Position numbers and translations under genes: made by a program. The notes under the pieces are model-generated. The model was not told the DNA's origin. It did no database searches and was given only the letters and a program-made list of their open reading frames with translations. Shown here in pieces: positions 23,651 through 35,357 of a stretch of DNA of 64,000 bases. Source of the stretch: Paramarasmius palmivorus (lineage: Eukaryota > Basidiomycota > Agaricomycetes > Agaricales > Marasmiaceae); NCBI GenBank assembly GCA_037176845.1, contig JAYKXP010000006.1, positions 186,001-250,000 of the forward strand. The letters run 5' to 3'. Every line of letters starts with the position of its first letter. The stretch's first letter is position 1.

Positions 23651-24372
23651 CATAAGCAATGTCCACTCATGCTGTTGGGTCCTCTCAATACGAGCAAAGG
23701 AACAAGAACACACTCTTGTTCGACTTGGGGAGCTGCGGCGGGAGATACGTTGGATAGCTGTTACATATACATCTTGGAACCCAACCTGTTATCGGTACCA
23801 AGAAGGGCAGTGGTTTTTAGGATCGGTTCGGTGCGACAGTTGTATTTTTCTCCTCGGCCTCTCTTACTGACGACTCGCAGCCTCACCTCCGTATTCTCGA
23901 GATGTCCCTGCATTTCAACGATAGCCACAATGATCAGGACCATTTACAGCATCGTGAAGCACGGAAGTTAAGCCTGGAAAGCCTACTCTATTGTCTTTAT
24001 GGGCGCGAAACACCTGTGACTGCTCACTGGTGAACGTGCACTACCGGAAAAACATGGTCAAGGGCTAGTGTACGCGTGTGGCGACTATCTGGTTGGGGAT
24101 GAATAGAAATGTGGATAGCCTTTGGCGGTTATCGCTGACGATGCGGTGATTGGTTCTCTTTTTTGTCGTTGCTGTAAAACCTAATATATCACTTTAGGAC
24201 TCCATCGTAATAGCTTCCATTTGTTTCTCGATGGCCATCGCCGAGGAAACATCAGATCAATACAGCACGGCTGTTAAATAGGACATATACCCTCACATTC
24301 GACATACCACTTGTTTCGGTATCACCACCACCACCGTTTCTGGTTCACCCATTCTAGTCCTTGTTCTTCAGG
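23651..24372. repeat. Upstream flank of duplication unit C
   Basis: Homologous to the flanks before A, B and D. The block at 23690-23905 matches 4020-4220, and 24085-24170 matches 400-480, 4900-4980 and 29080-29160. Unlike A, B and D, the last roughly 100 bp before the start codon (about 24270-24360) do not carry the shared 'gagacggcactc' block; a different sequence with CACCACCACCACC sits there. Confidence 0.7.
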
Positions 24373-26557
24373 ATGAGCATCCATCGCTCGTCAAATGTCT
24401 CCATTGGAGGCCAAAACAGGCTAACGAATGTCGGGAGAGACCAATACAATAACAGCAACAACCGGACAATTATCAATAAGCGGACGACCATCCGAATGGT
24501 CGCAACCAAGTCTACGAAGACGACTAAGCAATGCACTAAATACGACGAGGTGAACTTGACAATGTTCGTCGGGGATTTTTATATTGAACACTTTGTAGTT
24601 TAAAGCCGTCAAGCGTGGTGATATCATCGTTGTGAAGGATGTACATGCACAGGACCTCGGGGATTGGGAACCTGTCAGCTGGGATAGTGACGAGTACCGA
24701 TTCGTTAGCAAAAGCAAGAGAACTATTCAAACCGTTCAAGTCTACCCCGACCAGCAATCCAAGTTTACCGCCCTGATCTATGAGGGCGACTCGGAAGACA
24801 CTCGTAGTTACTGGGAAGAAGATTTTCGGGAATTCTCCGGTACTAGGTTTGTTTCCAATCACTATGAAAAGCCAGAGTAGCTCAAATGTTTCCAGGAATG
24901 TGCGGTCGGTCCAACTCTTTGGTCTCAATCGTTCTAACGTTCCAATGTTGATTTTTCATGATGGTATGCGTTCAGTCACTTCTCTCTTGACGTGGATAAA
25001 CTCACATCTTTCCAGAGTTATTACCATTTGGACATGTCCATGGCACCGTCAAGTCGTTTTGGAATGACATCTATATTTCGCATTTGTGGGTCAGTCTACG
25101 TAGATCCAACTACGAAATACTTGTAACTCATATGTTGTCTATTATATCAGTCCAATGTAAACTGCATCTACCCTTGGAATCTGTGGATGAATGCGAAGGG
25201 CACTATCTACGGGGGACCAGAAGGCCCGCCTTTTTACCCTATGTTTGGCGATCTCGACTCCTCAATTCTCGTACCCCCGACTATAAACATGCTAGAAGGC
25301 GACAACTCATTCCTTTTTCTTGCGAAGCACAAATCGAAGATACTTGACCAATGTGTCCTCGAATGTGCACGGGAGCAATCGATTCCCGCGTATCTCGATG
25401 GTTCATTCCCAAACTTGGAGTTGTCGGAGGACTGCTTCACCGCGATTCACGACCAGTCGAACTGGATCATCAGGCGCTTTTTTCGAAAGACACCCGAGCA
25501 GCTACCCGTGGAGATCGTCGGGAGTTTACGTTTTGATACCGTTTACTCGTCATCACTGGAACCCATTGCGAGGTGCCCAGAGGGAAGGAACCTATTGTGG
25601 AAAGTGGGCACACGGGACGTTCGTAATACATTGGTCGGCGATGGGTGGACTCGGTGCGCAGCGGAGGTGTTATTCAAAAGTCGGTGGCTATATCCCTACG
25701 CAGAGCTCACTCTGAATTGTGAGTATGGGTTCGAGATATGGGAGCATGCTTGGCTGGCACAATCTTCGCGGGTGACAAGTGTACTTGGGTTAGTCGAAAT
25801 GGACTGTATGTGTTTGCTTTGTTTGGTGTATACAATGGATATCCACGATCTCTTTCAGTAGCTATGATTCTGACGCCGCCCAATCTGACATTGAGAGGCA
25901 AACCCTTCTCGGGCCAATATGTCGGTCTTGTCGCATTTTTCAAACTCTGCGACGGCGAAGAACCTCCCCCCGTCTATCTCTTCATTCATCCTCCCCCCAC
26001 CTGTATATCAGAACTCATCTCGTGGCTGAACGGAACTACTGCCTACTTCTGGTCGTTCGATGAGACTGGCCAGACTTGCTTGTCAGATGACGAGTGCGAG
26101 GAGTGGGGAATTCCAAAGCTCGAGCTTAGCTGTTGGGGGCCCCACTTACTTCGCTGGCCAGCCGAGGTCTACCAAGCCCTCCACGACTGGCAAGTTGTCC
26201 AAGGTTTCGATCCTACCACTGCAGATTTCGCTCGACATCTGGGGATTCCAGAGCTTGAAATTCTCGGTCCAACAAAGAAGACAGAAAGGCGATTTGAAGA
26301 AATTCGAGGTTAGTCCATGCTTGATCTCATATCTAGCGTTCGCTCATTTGTATCCAGAAGAGGAAACGGGCAAAAACTCGTATGCGAGTGTTGGAGTTCA
26401 GACCGAAGGTCGAAGAGCGAGCGAGAAAAAGGCGGATGTTCCAAGTAAGAGTGCAGTGCGACCGGCACTTTTACAACAGTCTAGGAGTGCGGCGATAGCA
26501 ACTAACAGTATGGAAGAGGCTAGTCCTCGCAGACGGGAATGCTCGTCGGCTGCGTAA
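24373..26557 (+). CDS. Expanded-family protein, copy C (intact, 622 aa, shortened tail)
   Basis: Third paralog. Exons 24373-24549, 24599-24846, 24896-24963, 25016-25089, 25151-25805, 25862-26308, 26358-26557; 1869 nt, 622 codons plus TAA. The ATG is followed by SIHRSSNVSIGGQNRLTN, then VGRDQYNN. The kinase-N-lobe-like portion reads FTALIYEGD, YWEEDF and LFGLNRSNVPMLIFHDE. Exon 5 keeps FLFLAKHKSK and GSLRFDTVYSSS; exon 6 keeps YFWSFDETGQT and DPTTADFARHLG. In exon 7, near 26524, an 8-nt deletion relative to A and D changes frame, so the protein ends ASPRRRECSSAA about 20 residues early. Acceptor TAG at 25859-25861 is a single-base variant of the CAG used in B. Function unknown. Confidence 0.83.
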
Positions 26558-27330
26558 TACACTCTCTGGGTTGGTTGGAAAGTTGCGGTAGCTATATTGT
26601 GTATAATCTTCTAATTTATTGTTGGTTGTGTCGTACACACACGCGTTCATCAATGAACCAAAGGCAAACACTCGGGAAACTCGCGGTAAACTTGCGCATG
26701 GATGGTTATGCATTTCCTCCAATCCCAGCTTCTTCAACTTCTTCATTCAACGATGTTGGGGCGACTAAGGTGACACCAGAATTTCGATTCTAGTGACTTC
26801 GGGATACCCGTTTGCTTGGCGTGGTACCTCTTGTCATTCATGAGGGAGTTCTACAGTATGGTTTAAGCGTGAAGGACATAATTCCACTACTGCGATACCC
26901 ACCTCAAAAAGCCCAGCAGATCAAGCTCCCCTTTGCGTTTTGCCATCCGTTAGGCAGAAGTTATTGCTTTCGGACTTGAGGGAAAGATAGAGGTGAGCGA
27001 CGCGAACATCAAAGTCGCAGGATGAGTGCGCGTTTATCGAGCTATACGTTTGTTCCAGAGCTATCAGTTTTTCAGCTTATAACTAAAGTGGGCGGGTGAG
27101 TGGCAAGTGCGATGGGTAGAGGCAGAAGTTGTTACGCACGCAGTGGGCAGAGGCAATAAAAGGCAGTGGATGTGCTTAGGTAGCTATAGGGAGAGGTGTG
27201 GTATCAGTCGACAAAGGAACCCATTGTTGAGTACTGAGTAGTGGTGCCCCCAAATGCGTTGAAGAGAATTCGAGGATAAGCACCTAGTCTCCCCTAGGCA
27301 GACATCGGCGCTCGACTACTCGCTTGATAA
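26558..27330. repeat. Downstream flank of duplication unit C
   Basis: Matches the sequence after A (2960-3640) and B (7490-8130): shared 'tagtgacttcgggat' block near 26792 and 'cccagcagatc' near 26912. More diverged than the A/B pair, with extra sequence around 26960-27280. No gene. Confidence 0.65.
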
Positions 27331-28230
27331 GAGTCTGCTAGGAATTCGGGTCCCTTACCCGTACCTTCCCTCGAGCTTTCCGCGAATCCGTATATGGCAA
27401 TAAGATAAGTCATGTGATGTAAATTTGCTTGAGGGCAGGCTGATGTCGGTGGGTTCTGCGCCGAACTCTGCAACCTAAACTAGCGCTATGATCAACAGTG
27501 CTTTCGTTCTGTCAGTGTAAGTCGAGGTTTCACCCACATAATGGGCTTTATTTCTCACATTTTTTCTTTTGCGACGTGCTCTGGTCGTGATAGACTCTGC
27601 ACCTCCATCAATTTCCGAGTCTCAATAGAGATCAGTTTCGACTAGAGGCTGGCGAACTTGGTGCCGACCCGAGCCCAATGCCTGGCAGTCTCAGTATATT
27701 CCGTGGCTCAACATGCGTTGAATCCGTACATGAATAAGTCTATACACTCACAAACATGGCAGTTTTAGCACCCCGAACGCCCATACGCAAGAATCCAGAT
27801 GCCACTACGCACTCTGGACTTCTAATTCGACTCGTTTCGATAACTTCTTTCGTACTTCTTCGACAAACTATTCTAGTTGCGAATCACGATCATAACCTCG
27901 AGTAAATATTAGTTCATTGAGGAGCAACTGTCGATATCCCACTAAAACATAACTCAGCACCAGATTGTTCAACGTTCCAAGTCCTTACCGCCGCTCAGGA
28001 AAAGGAAGACTTGAATCTTCATGAACTATATCAATATATAGGTACTCTACAATATTTATCCCCAAAAATGGACAGTGCTTACGACGAAATGCACCAGAGT
28101 TGAACTCGTTATCTACCATTTTAGGCTTATCAAACCGATAATCAAACCCCCATATGGGAATCATGTGACATATATTCGAGGTACGGGTTTGGACCCGGAA
28201 AAAAGTACAGACTAATAAGCACCGGGCCGA
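27331..28230. other. Intergenic, nothing recognisable
   Basis: 900 bp between units C and D with only short, unconserved ORFs (the longest is 83 codons, minus strand). No repeat similarity to the units was noticed. Confidence 0.5.
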
Positions 28231-29361
28231 TGACATTGACCGACCTTTCCACTTATGTCGCTACTCGCTCCTCATTCACTCATCCTTTCATGGCTAGCAA
28301 CTCCGTCATGCGAATGCCATCTTAACTCCGAATGTCATCCAGCTCAGGACATAGTATCTACGAGATGGGAAAAATCACCATCATTCCAACAACGTCGAGA
28401 ATAGCTTACCGTTCAGGATACCCCGTTGGGCTGGGAGCAAAGGAACAGGAACACATTCTTATTCGACTCGGGGAGCTGCGACGGGAGATGCATTGTATAG
28501 CTCCTACATATGAATCTCGGACCCAACCTGTTAAGGAACGTGAGCGCGTGAGGTTGAGCAAGAAGGAAAGAGTGCAGAAATATCGGATGTCTTCTGCGGA
28601 GGTATGCGTATTTTGTGTTGACCTTATGACCCTACTTATACAAATCATCAGTACACCACCACTATGTCCTCGCCCAAATGACAATTTCATGTTGAATCCA
28701 CATTCACTTGGCTTCTCGCATTCTTGCGAGCTATGTCTGTTTCGGCATCGAATTGACAGTTCCATGATAACTTCCAAAGCTTTCGACTACGGCTTCCCGG
28801 TGTTATCGCGCGACGGAGACAATGCACCCATGATTTGGCGCTTCGTCCTTTATCAGCATTTGTGAACGTACAAACGTCAGATCTGAGGGTGTTTATCCAA
28901 GTTGCATAGGCATGGGTTCATGTAGCTAGCAATATCCTCCCTTTTCACATCATCAGGTCCATCTACATCATCGTGAAGCACGGAACTCTATTGTCTTTAT
29001 GGGCGTGAAGGACCTGTAACTGCCCACTGTAGTGAACATGCACTGTGTTGAAAGCAGGGCCAAGGGCTTGTGTACCCGTGTGGTGACTATCTGGTTGGGG
29101 ATGAACAGAAGTGTGGATAGCTTTTGGCGTTTATCGCTGACGGTGCGGTGATTACTTCACTTTTTTGTCGTTGCTGTAAAACCTAATGTATAACTTCAGG
29201 ACTCCATCGTGACAGCTGTCATTTGTCGCTCGAGTCTCGAGGGCCATCACCGAGTACAACACGGCTGTCCGAAAGACCCTATATGACCTGTCCTTTGAGA
29301 CAGCACTCTTTTTTGCACAATCGCCACCTGGTATACTCATCCAAGTCTTCGCTCTTGCGAG
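28231..29361. repeat. Upstream flank of duplication unit D
   Basis: Homologous to the flanks before B (about 3790-5186) and C (23530-24372). Blocks: 28330-28520 with 3900-4090, 28620-28700 with 4385-4450, 28790-28900 with 4570-4680, and 29080-29342 with 4900-5166. A 177-codon ORF at 28332-28865 spans part of it but is not open in the homologous flanks, so I do not call it a gene. Confidence 0.7.
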
Positions 29362-31606
29362 ATGAGCATCCATCGCTCGTCGCAAGTCTCCATTCGAGGC
29401 CAAAACAGGCTGACCAACGTCAGAAGAGACCAGTACAATAACAGCAACAACCGGACAACTATCAATAAGCGGATGACCATCAGAATGGTAGCAACCAAGT
29501 CTGCGAAGCAAGAGGCCAAGCAGTGTACTAAATACGACGAGGTGAACTTGACAATGTTCATCAGGGATTTTCATAGGCTCACTGAATACTTTGCAGTTTA
29601 CAGACGTCAAGCATGGTAACATCATCGTCGTGAAGGATGTCCATGCACAGAACCTTAGAGATTGGGAAGTTCTTAGTCGGGATGGCGATGGGTTGATTCG
29701 CGAGTGCAAGAGAACTGTTCACACCGTTCAAATTCACCCCAACCACCAACTCAAATATACTGCAGTAGTCTATGAAGGCAAGTCGGAAGATGTTCATAGT
29801 TACTGGGAAGAAGATTTTCGGCGATTCTCGGGTACTAGGTTTGTTTCCAATCACCATAAAAAGCCAGAGTAGCTCGAATAACGTTTTCAGGAACGCCACT
29901 TCGCTTCAACTCTTTGGTCTCAATCGTTCCGAGGTCCCAGCGTTAATATTTCATGATGGTATGTGTCAAGTCCCTTCTCTCTCGACGTGTATGGACTCAA
30001 ATGATCATAGAGTTGATACCCTTGGGACATTTCTATGTCACTGTTAGATCATTCTGGAATGATGTCTATATTCGGCATTTGATGGTCAGTCTACGTAGAT
30101 CCGGCTACGAAATACTTGTAACTCATATGTTGTCTATTGTATCAGTCCAACGCGAACTGCAGTTTTCCTTGGAACTTGTGGATGAATGCGAAGGGCACTA
30201 TCTACGGGGGACCAGAAGGCCCGAGTTTTTCCACCGGTATCGCTTCTCCCGACCGCTCGATTCTCGTGCCCCCGATTATAAACATGCTAGAAGGCGACAC
30301 CTCATTCCTCTTTCTTGCGAAGCACAGATCGAAGATACTGGACCAATGTGTCTTCGAACGTGCACGGGGGAAACGGATTTCCACATATCTCGATGATTCA
30401 TTCCCAAATTTGGAAATGTCCGAGGACTATTTTACCGCAATTCACGACCAGTCGAACTGGGTCATCTGTAATTTTTTTCGAAAGACACCCAAGCAGCTTC
30501 CCGTGGAGATCGTTGGCAGTTTACGCTTTGATACTGTTTACTCATCATCGCTGGAACCCATTGCGAGGTGCCCAGAGAGAGGTGAGGTATTGTGGAAATT
30601 GAGAGGACGGGTCGTTGGTAGGACATCGGTCGGCGACGGGTTGACTCGGTGCGCAAAGGATTTGTTCTGACCTCATGGTATTGATTTCAACAGTTTGCAG
30701 CTAAATCCTCACGCAGAGTTCACTCTGTATGGTGAATATGAGTTCAAGATATTCCAGGGAGCCTGGCTGGCACAATCTTCGCGGGTGACAAGTGTACTTG
30801 GAATAACGGAAATGGACTGTACGTGTTTGCTTTGTTTGGTGTATATAACAGATATCCATGATCTCTTCCAACAGTTATAATTCAGCCGCCCACTCTGATA
30901 TTAGAAGGCAAACCTCGCTCAGGCCAATATGTCGGTCTTGTCGCATTTTTCAAACTCTGCGACGGCAAAGAACCCCCCTTCTATCTCTTCATTCATTCCC
31001 CCACCTGTATGTCGGAGCTCATCCCGTGGCTGGATGGAACTACTCCAGCCTACTTCTGGTCGTTCGATGAGACTGGCCAGACTTGCTTGTCAGAGGACGA
31101 GTGCGAGGAGTGGGGAATTCCAGAAATCAAGCCCAAGTGTATTGAGCCCCTTTTACTTCGCTGGCCAGCCGAGGTCTACCAAGCCCTCCACGACTGGCAA
31201 GTTGTCCAGGGTTTCGATCCCACCACTGCAGATTTCGCTCGACATCTGGGTTTTTTAGAGTACGAGATACTCAGTTCAGCATGGAAGACACAAAGCCGAA
31301 TTCAAGAAATTCAAGGTTGGTCCACGTTTGAACTCGCACCTAGCTTTCATTCATTTGTGTCTAGAAGAGAAAACGGACAAAAACTCGCATGCGAGCGTTG
31401 GAGTTCAGACCGAAAATCGAAAAGCGAGCAAGAGAAAGGCGGAAATTCCATGTAAGAGTGCACTTCGACCCGCACTTTTACAACAGTCTAGGAGTGTGGC
31501 GATAGCGACTAGCAGTATGGAGGAGGCTAGTCGTAGTGAACTCGCAGACGGGAATGCTCGTCGGCTGCGTAATACCCTCTCTAGGTTAGTTGGGAAGTCG
31601 CAGTAA
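29362..31606 (+). pseudogene. Expanded-family gene, copy D (in-frame TGA or extra intron)
   Basis: Fourth paralog. Exons by homology: 29362-29541, 29597-29838, 29891-29958, 30011-30084, 30146-30818, 30875-31315, 31365-31606; the sum is 1920 nt, frame kept throughout, ending KSQ and TAA. One TGA at 30668-30670 breaks exon 5 after CAKDLF. It lies in a segment with no match in A-C. The stop disappears, with frame kept, if 30640-30693 (54 bp, GTTGAC...AACAG with a CTGAC branch-like site) is an additional intron. The N-terminal motif reads NVRRDQYNN (Gly to Arg). The exon 6 donor is GTTGGT, weaker than GTTAGT or GTAAGT in the other copies. The rest keeps all family motifs and the charged tail RLRNTLSRLVGKSQ. 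Either a young pseudogene or a gene with a new intron. Confidence 0.6.
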
Positions 31607-31711
31607 CCGGTAACTACTTATACTGTGTGCAATTTGCTGCCAATCTCTTGATGTATTGTGGGCTGTGGGTTTACGCCAACTACCTTTGCGCTCATGGTCA
31701 GCATACGTTCA

Positions 31712-32052
31712 CAAAGGATACGATCCTGGTGAATTCGCTTGACACATGGGACATCCAAACTTCGAAATCCTAGGTTTACCAAAAGCCAGTGCGAAGACGT
31801 TCGAGGTTGATTCAAATCTCGTCTTGTACCTATCGTGTTTTCATTCGCTTTTAGAAGAGGGAAGTGACAGACTCTCATGTAAGGGTTGGAGTTCAGACAG
31901 AGCACTGGAAAGCGAAAAAAGGTAGAGAACCTACGTGGAAGCGTGGTTCGGCCAGCGCTTATGTAGGGGTCTAGGGGCGTGATCGCAACTATTAGATGGA
32001 AGGTGCCGGTCACAGTCGTCTCGCATACATAGATGGTCGTTGGCTGCGTCGT
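31712..32052 (+). pseudogene. Truncated fifth family copy (exon 6 end plus exon 7)
   Basis: Starts in the middle of the DPTTADFARHLG region and reads HMGHPNFEILGLPK, matching HLGYPELEILGPRK of copy A. The Arg codon before it is TGA. A relic intron follows, then a diverged exon 7 ('ggttggagttcagaca', 'ggcgtgatcgcaact', 'tggctgcgtcgt') with a 1-nt deletion and further stops. The rest of the gene is missing. It lies 106 bp after the stop codon of copy D, in the same orientation. Confidence 0.65.
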
Positions 32053-32598
32053 CTTTGGGCTGGTCGAGATGACGATAGTAGTTAGTACTACTACCTTGCT
32101 TGTGTTCTTCTATCTCGTCGGCGATGTATTCACTGGGTTTCGAGAACTTGAAATAGTTCACCAGATGAAGGATAATCTTGTCTGAAACCCATCCAACGAG
32201 TGCGCTATTTCTCTCGATCGACTTGGACTGTAAAATGCAAGCGTTCTTAATCACCTACGGCCTTTCTTGTCCTCGTGGCCGTCATGATACTTAAAATCAG
32301 AGCTGTCACCGTTCAAACATTGTACCATTTCGACAGCTCTAGAATGCCATCATGGCTTTCTGCGAGGAGTGCACCTAGATCTCAAATCATCGTCGCGTCT
32401 ATACTTTTCCCTGATCCAATAACATTTTAAGTCATATCTAAAATACAAATGAGTAGCCCTGATCCCCAGCCATTCCTTGCCCATCGTAGAGAACGACAAA
32501 GCAACGATGAAATATGATTCGGACCCTGTTCCCTCAGGGAAATAAGGGAACCCGAATGAGTGGGTACCAACTCAGTGGTAGTCCACTAAGCCCTTCTT
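32053..32598. other. Intergenic, nothing recognisable
   Basis: Follows the fifth-copy remnant and precedes the 3' end of the small membrane protein gene. No ORF with support. Confidence 0.5.
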
Positions 32599-33375
32599 TT
32601 ACACCTTGATAGCAACAAGCCCACTTCCTCCACCTCCGATATTAATGTTCGACCTCTTCGCGTTGGTGGTATACTCTTCGTCTTTAAGCTGCTCAGAGTA
32701 CCTCTGCACGAGGATGATGATGACTATTTGACTTCCGTCAGCCATCACAAGTACGACCGAAAGTAAAAAAAGAACGCACAGATCTGCAAAAGCAAAATGG
32801 CAGAATAAACAGCTGCGAATATGATCTTGACGGCAATGACGACGCCTTCGCATTTCGTCCTGTCCAGATCCGGGTCCAGTGTTCCGTCTTCCTTGTGTAA
32901 ACAGTCGTCGATGAGGGTATCCTTCGGGACGCGGAAAATGGCGACGAGGGAGATAACACCCAAGATCGACGAAATAATGAACGTCACGATAAGATTCCCA
33001 AAGTAGAATCGCATGGTGCGGTAGCTCTTGAGGAATGTACCGATTAAGCTGCGGGTCTACTAGTGAGCATATATGATAATGGGATCGGAAAGAGGGACAA
33101 ACCCAATGAAAGTCACAATGCAAAGAAGCGTAACACTAGCGGATGTGACCCAGTATGTTATTTCAGTGGCTTGGTCATGGTAAGGTTGGTTGCGAAGCTT
33201 GGCAAGGTTTATCCAGAGAAATATGGCACCAATACCAGAGCCGAGGAAGCCCAATATCGAGGCGATCTGGGGGTGAAAATAAATACGTTGAGCATAGGCA
33301 TGAGGCGGGAAGACCTACGAAAACGCCTAAGCGAACAGGTAGACAGCAGCAAAAGTGACGAGTGTTTCCGTGCAT
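32599..33375 (-). CDS. Small four-helix membrane protein, function unknown
   Basis: About 200 aa in four exons. Exon 1 begins MHGNTRHFCCCLPVRLGVF; spliced to exon 2 this gives helix 1, IASILGFLGSGIGAIFLWI. Then come the hydrophilic loop NLAKLRNQPYHDQATE and helix 2, ITYWVTSASVTLLCIVTFIG. A conserved-looking SYRTMRFYFGN precedes helix 3, LIVTFIISSILGVISLVAIF. A cysteine-containing loop (about 30 residues, two Cys) precedes helix 4, IIFAAVYSAILLLQI. The C-terminus is basic and glycine-rich (NINIGGGGSGLVAIKV). The topology is tetraspan-like, but the CCG motif of true tetraspanins is absent. The stop codon is at 32599-32601. It stands alone between the repeat block and YPD1. Confidence 0.68.
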
Positions 33376-35357
33376 GATGTTGATCCTCTCGGAGGTTGAA
33401 AACGCGAAAGAGAGAAGATGAAGTGCCGAAGAGGTGAAAAGTCGAACTTGCCGACAGGTGAAAGAACGAAAAACGAAAGGGAAAGGCGCCGCCTATGGGG
33501 CATCGGTCCCAAAGCAGAGTCGTATTTAAGTTACGAGCGCCACATAAAAGATTCATATTGTTATCGCGTTGACACTGGCCTTGGGTCTCAACAACACTGT
33601 GAACCATCAAAGTATCAATCAGAATTGCAGATCTCGAGTGGTGGTCGTTGCTCACCTCCACACGTTACGATACCGATGTCAAAGGGATGATGGGAAAGGT
33701 ACTGTATGGTTAGGCTCGATAAACCCTTCATACTTTCGCCTTTTCGTTCAGAGTGTCGGGAGGATGAGAGATTCGTCGTGATGTGTGGTTCAAATCACTG
33801 GAGTTTGAAGCAGTGTCGATCTTTCATGAACACCACCTGCGGACATGGCTTTGGCCCATTCACAAGAAGGAAGCGCCCTCTCGTTCTCCCACTTTTGCTA
33901 AAAACCAGGTTAAGTTGGTGATACGCCGAGCAATCATACTGAAGTGACGCACCATGAGGGTTGGAAAGACGGAAGTAAGGGGGTAGTGCTAGGTGACTTC
34001 AAAGTGCGGAACGCTGGGAGCGGATTTGAATACGCGGAAGTCGATTGGGGCATCGCATTATCGGAGGTAGCGTCGTCCGAGCGCAACTCATCATAGGTCG
34101 AGCTTGGCAAATGGGACAAATCGCCGGGAATGTGGGAGCCCATGAAAAGAGTAGAATCAGACGCGGATTCGTGGTGACAGTAAACTGGTAACTGAATGGT
34201 AGCTCAATGCGCGTCACGTCGTAAATCATACTACTATTCATAGTTGAAATCAGAAATCAATGATAAAAAGGTAGTGACTGTGCTCACCTTTCCCAGAGAA
34301 TCGTACTCCGAGTCTCTTGCATTCAAATTTTCAGAAGCTGAGTTGGCGCTGAAGAATTCGAAAGGTACCGTGGAAACCTTCGATTCCTAAGCGCTCAGCT
34401 GCGCACGGACCAGTTAAATGTTGCTTTCCAACAACCATCTACCGCTCTAAGCTCAAGTAACGGTTTGTTTGCCTTTCTTTTTTCCGTGCCTCACACTGAA
34501 GAAATTCACAGAGTTACAGAAATAGTATATTACATTTCCCTACTCCAACTCTCTGGACCTAAGCCGGTCAAGACATTCCGCTCTCTAGCTCCATGCGCAG
34601 CCCATTGCTGTCGAGTCATTTCCAAGCCCAGAACACGATTTAAGTGCTGTATAGACCTTATGGGGCTCAGCTATCATTGGTGACACTGGCCGGACAGGTA
34701 GCCGAGGAAGGATTACACATCGTCGAGCGATTCCAGAGCAATAGAAGTCTTTCGGCGCCGCGGTCGGATTGGCTACGCAGGCTACAATATCCATTATTGG
34801 CTCTTACAATGCTGCTGGAGGGCCGATAAAGGGCACATGCATCCCACAAGCGCCTACCACTGTTGGTCTAGGTTGAAACGTGTAATCGATGGAAGCCGTT
34901 CTAGACCTGCGCCGCCTTTGCGGCATTGGTTCTTCCATCCTTTGTTAGTAGGTAATGCACCCAGGTAGAGCATTCGGGCTGCTCAATGCCATAGCATTCA
35001 GTGAAGTACAGTTTTTGGGCATGTCAGAACGACGAAGAAGACCTTTTCCACCCTTACAAGACGCGACAGCATGCCCCTATCGAAGAATGTAGGAGTATTT
35101 AGATAGATTCCGTTGCTTCAGTTTCCTGTACAGTGTATAGCTGGTCGCTTGTATGGCTGCAGAGTACAAGTCCCGAATCATCATCATCATGTGACGTGAC
35201 GATATACCGGACGGCAGCGTCCGAAATATAGTCTTGTTCTGATTATCAGTTCCACTACCCCTTACTAGGGCTCTACTACTTATTCTCTTATTGTACGTGT
35301 CACCTCTCTCATTTTTGTGTTCGCGCTTTTCTCATCTTTGCTTTACCAGATACCCTC
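33376..35357. other. Long divergent intergenic region, possible unresolved exons
   Basis: 2.0 kb between outward-facing genes. On the minus strand at about 34260-34350 an open stretch reads ANSASENLNARDSEYDSLGK and ends in a good GTGAGC donor; further down (34241-33934) two frames encode YDVTRIELPFSYQ and DLSHLPSSTYDELRSDD. These could be parts of one short gene, but no acceptor joins them in frame, so I do not call a CDS. The rest, including the immediate upstream of YPD1, shows nothing beyond pyrimidine-rich leader sequence near 35290-35350. Confidence 0.4.

Noticed and set aside
23945..24045. 5S rRNA-like words ('ggaagttaagc', 'agcctactctatt') in the upstream flanks, also near 260, 4780 and 28970
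   Set aside because: Only short matches; the rest does not fold or align as 5S rRNA, and the terminator T-run is missing. At most a very old fragment.
28332..28865. 177-codon ORF in the flank of unit D
   Set aside because: The homologous flanks before B and C have stops and frameshifts in this frame, so it is not maintained as a gene.
33060..33254. Tetraspanin assignment for the small membrane protein
   Set aside because: Four helices are present, but the CCG motif and the conserved cysteine pattern of the large loop are missing.
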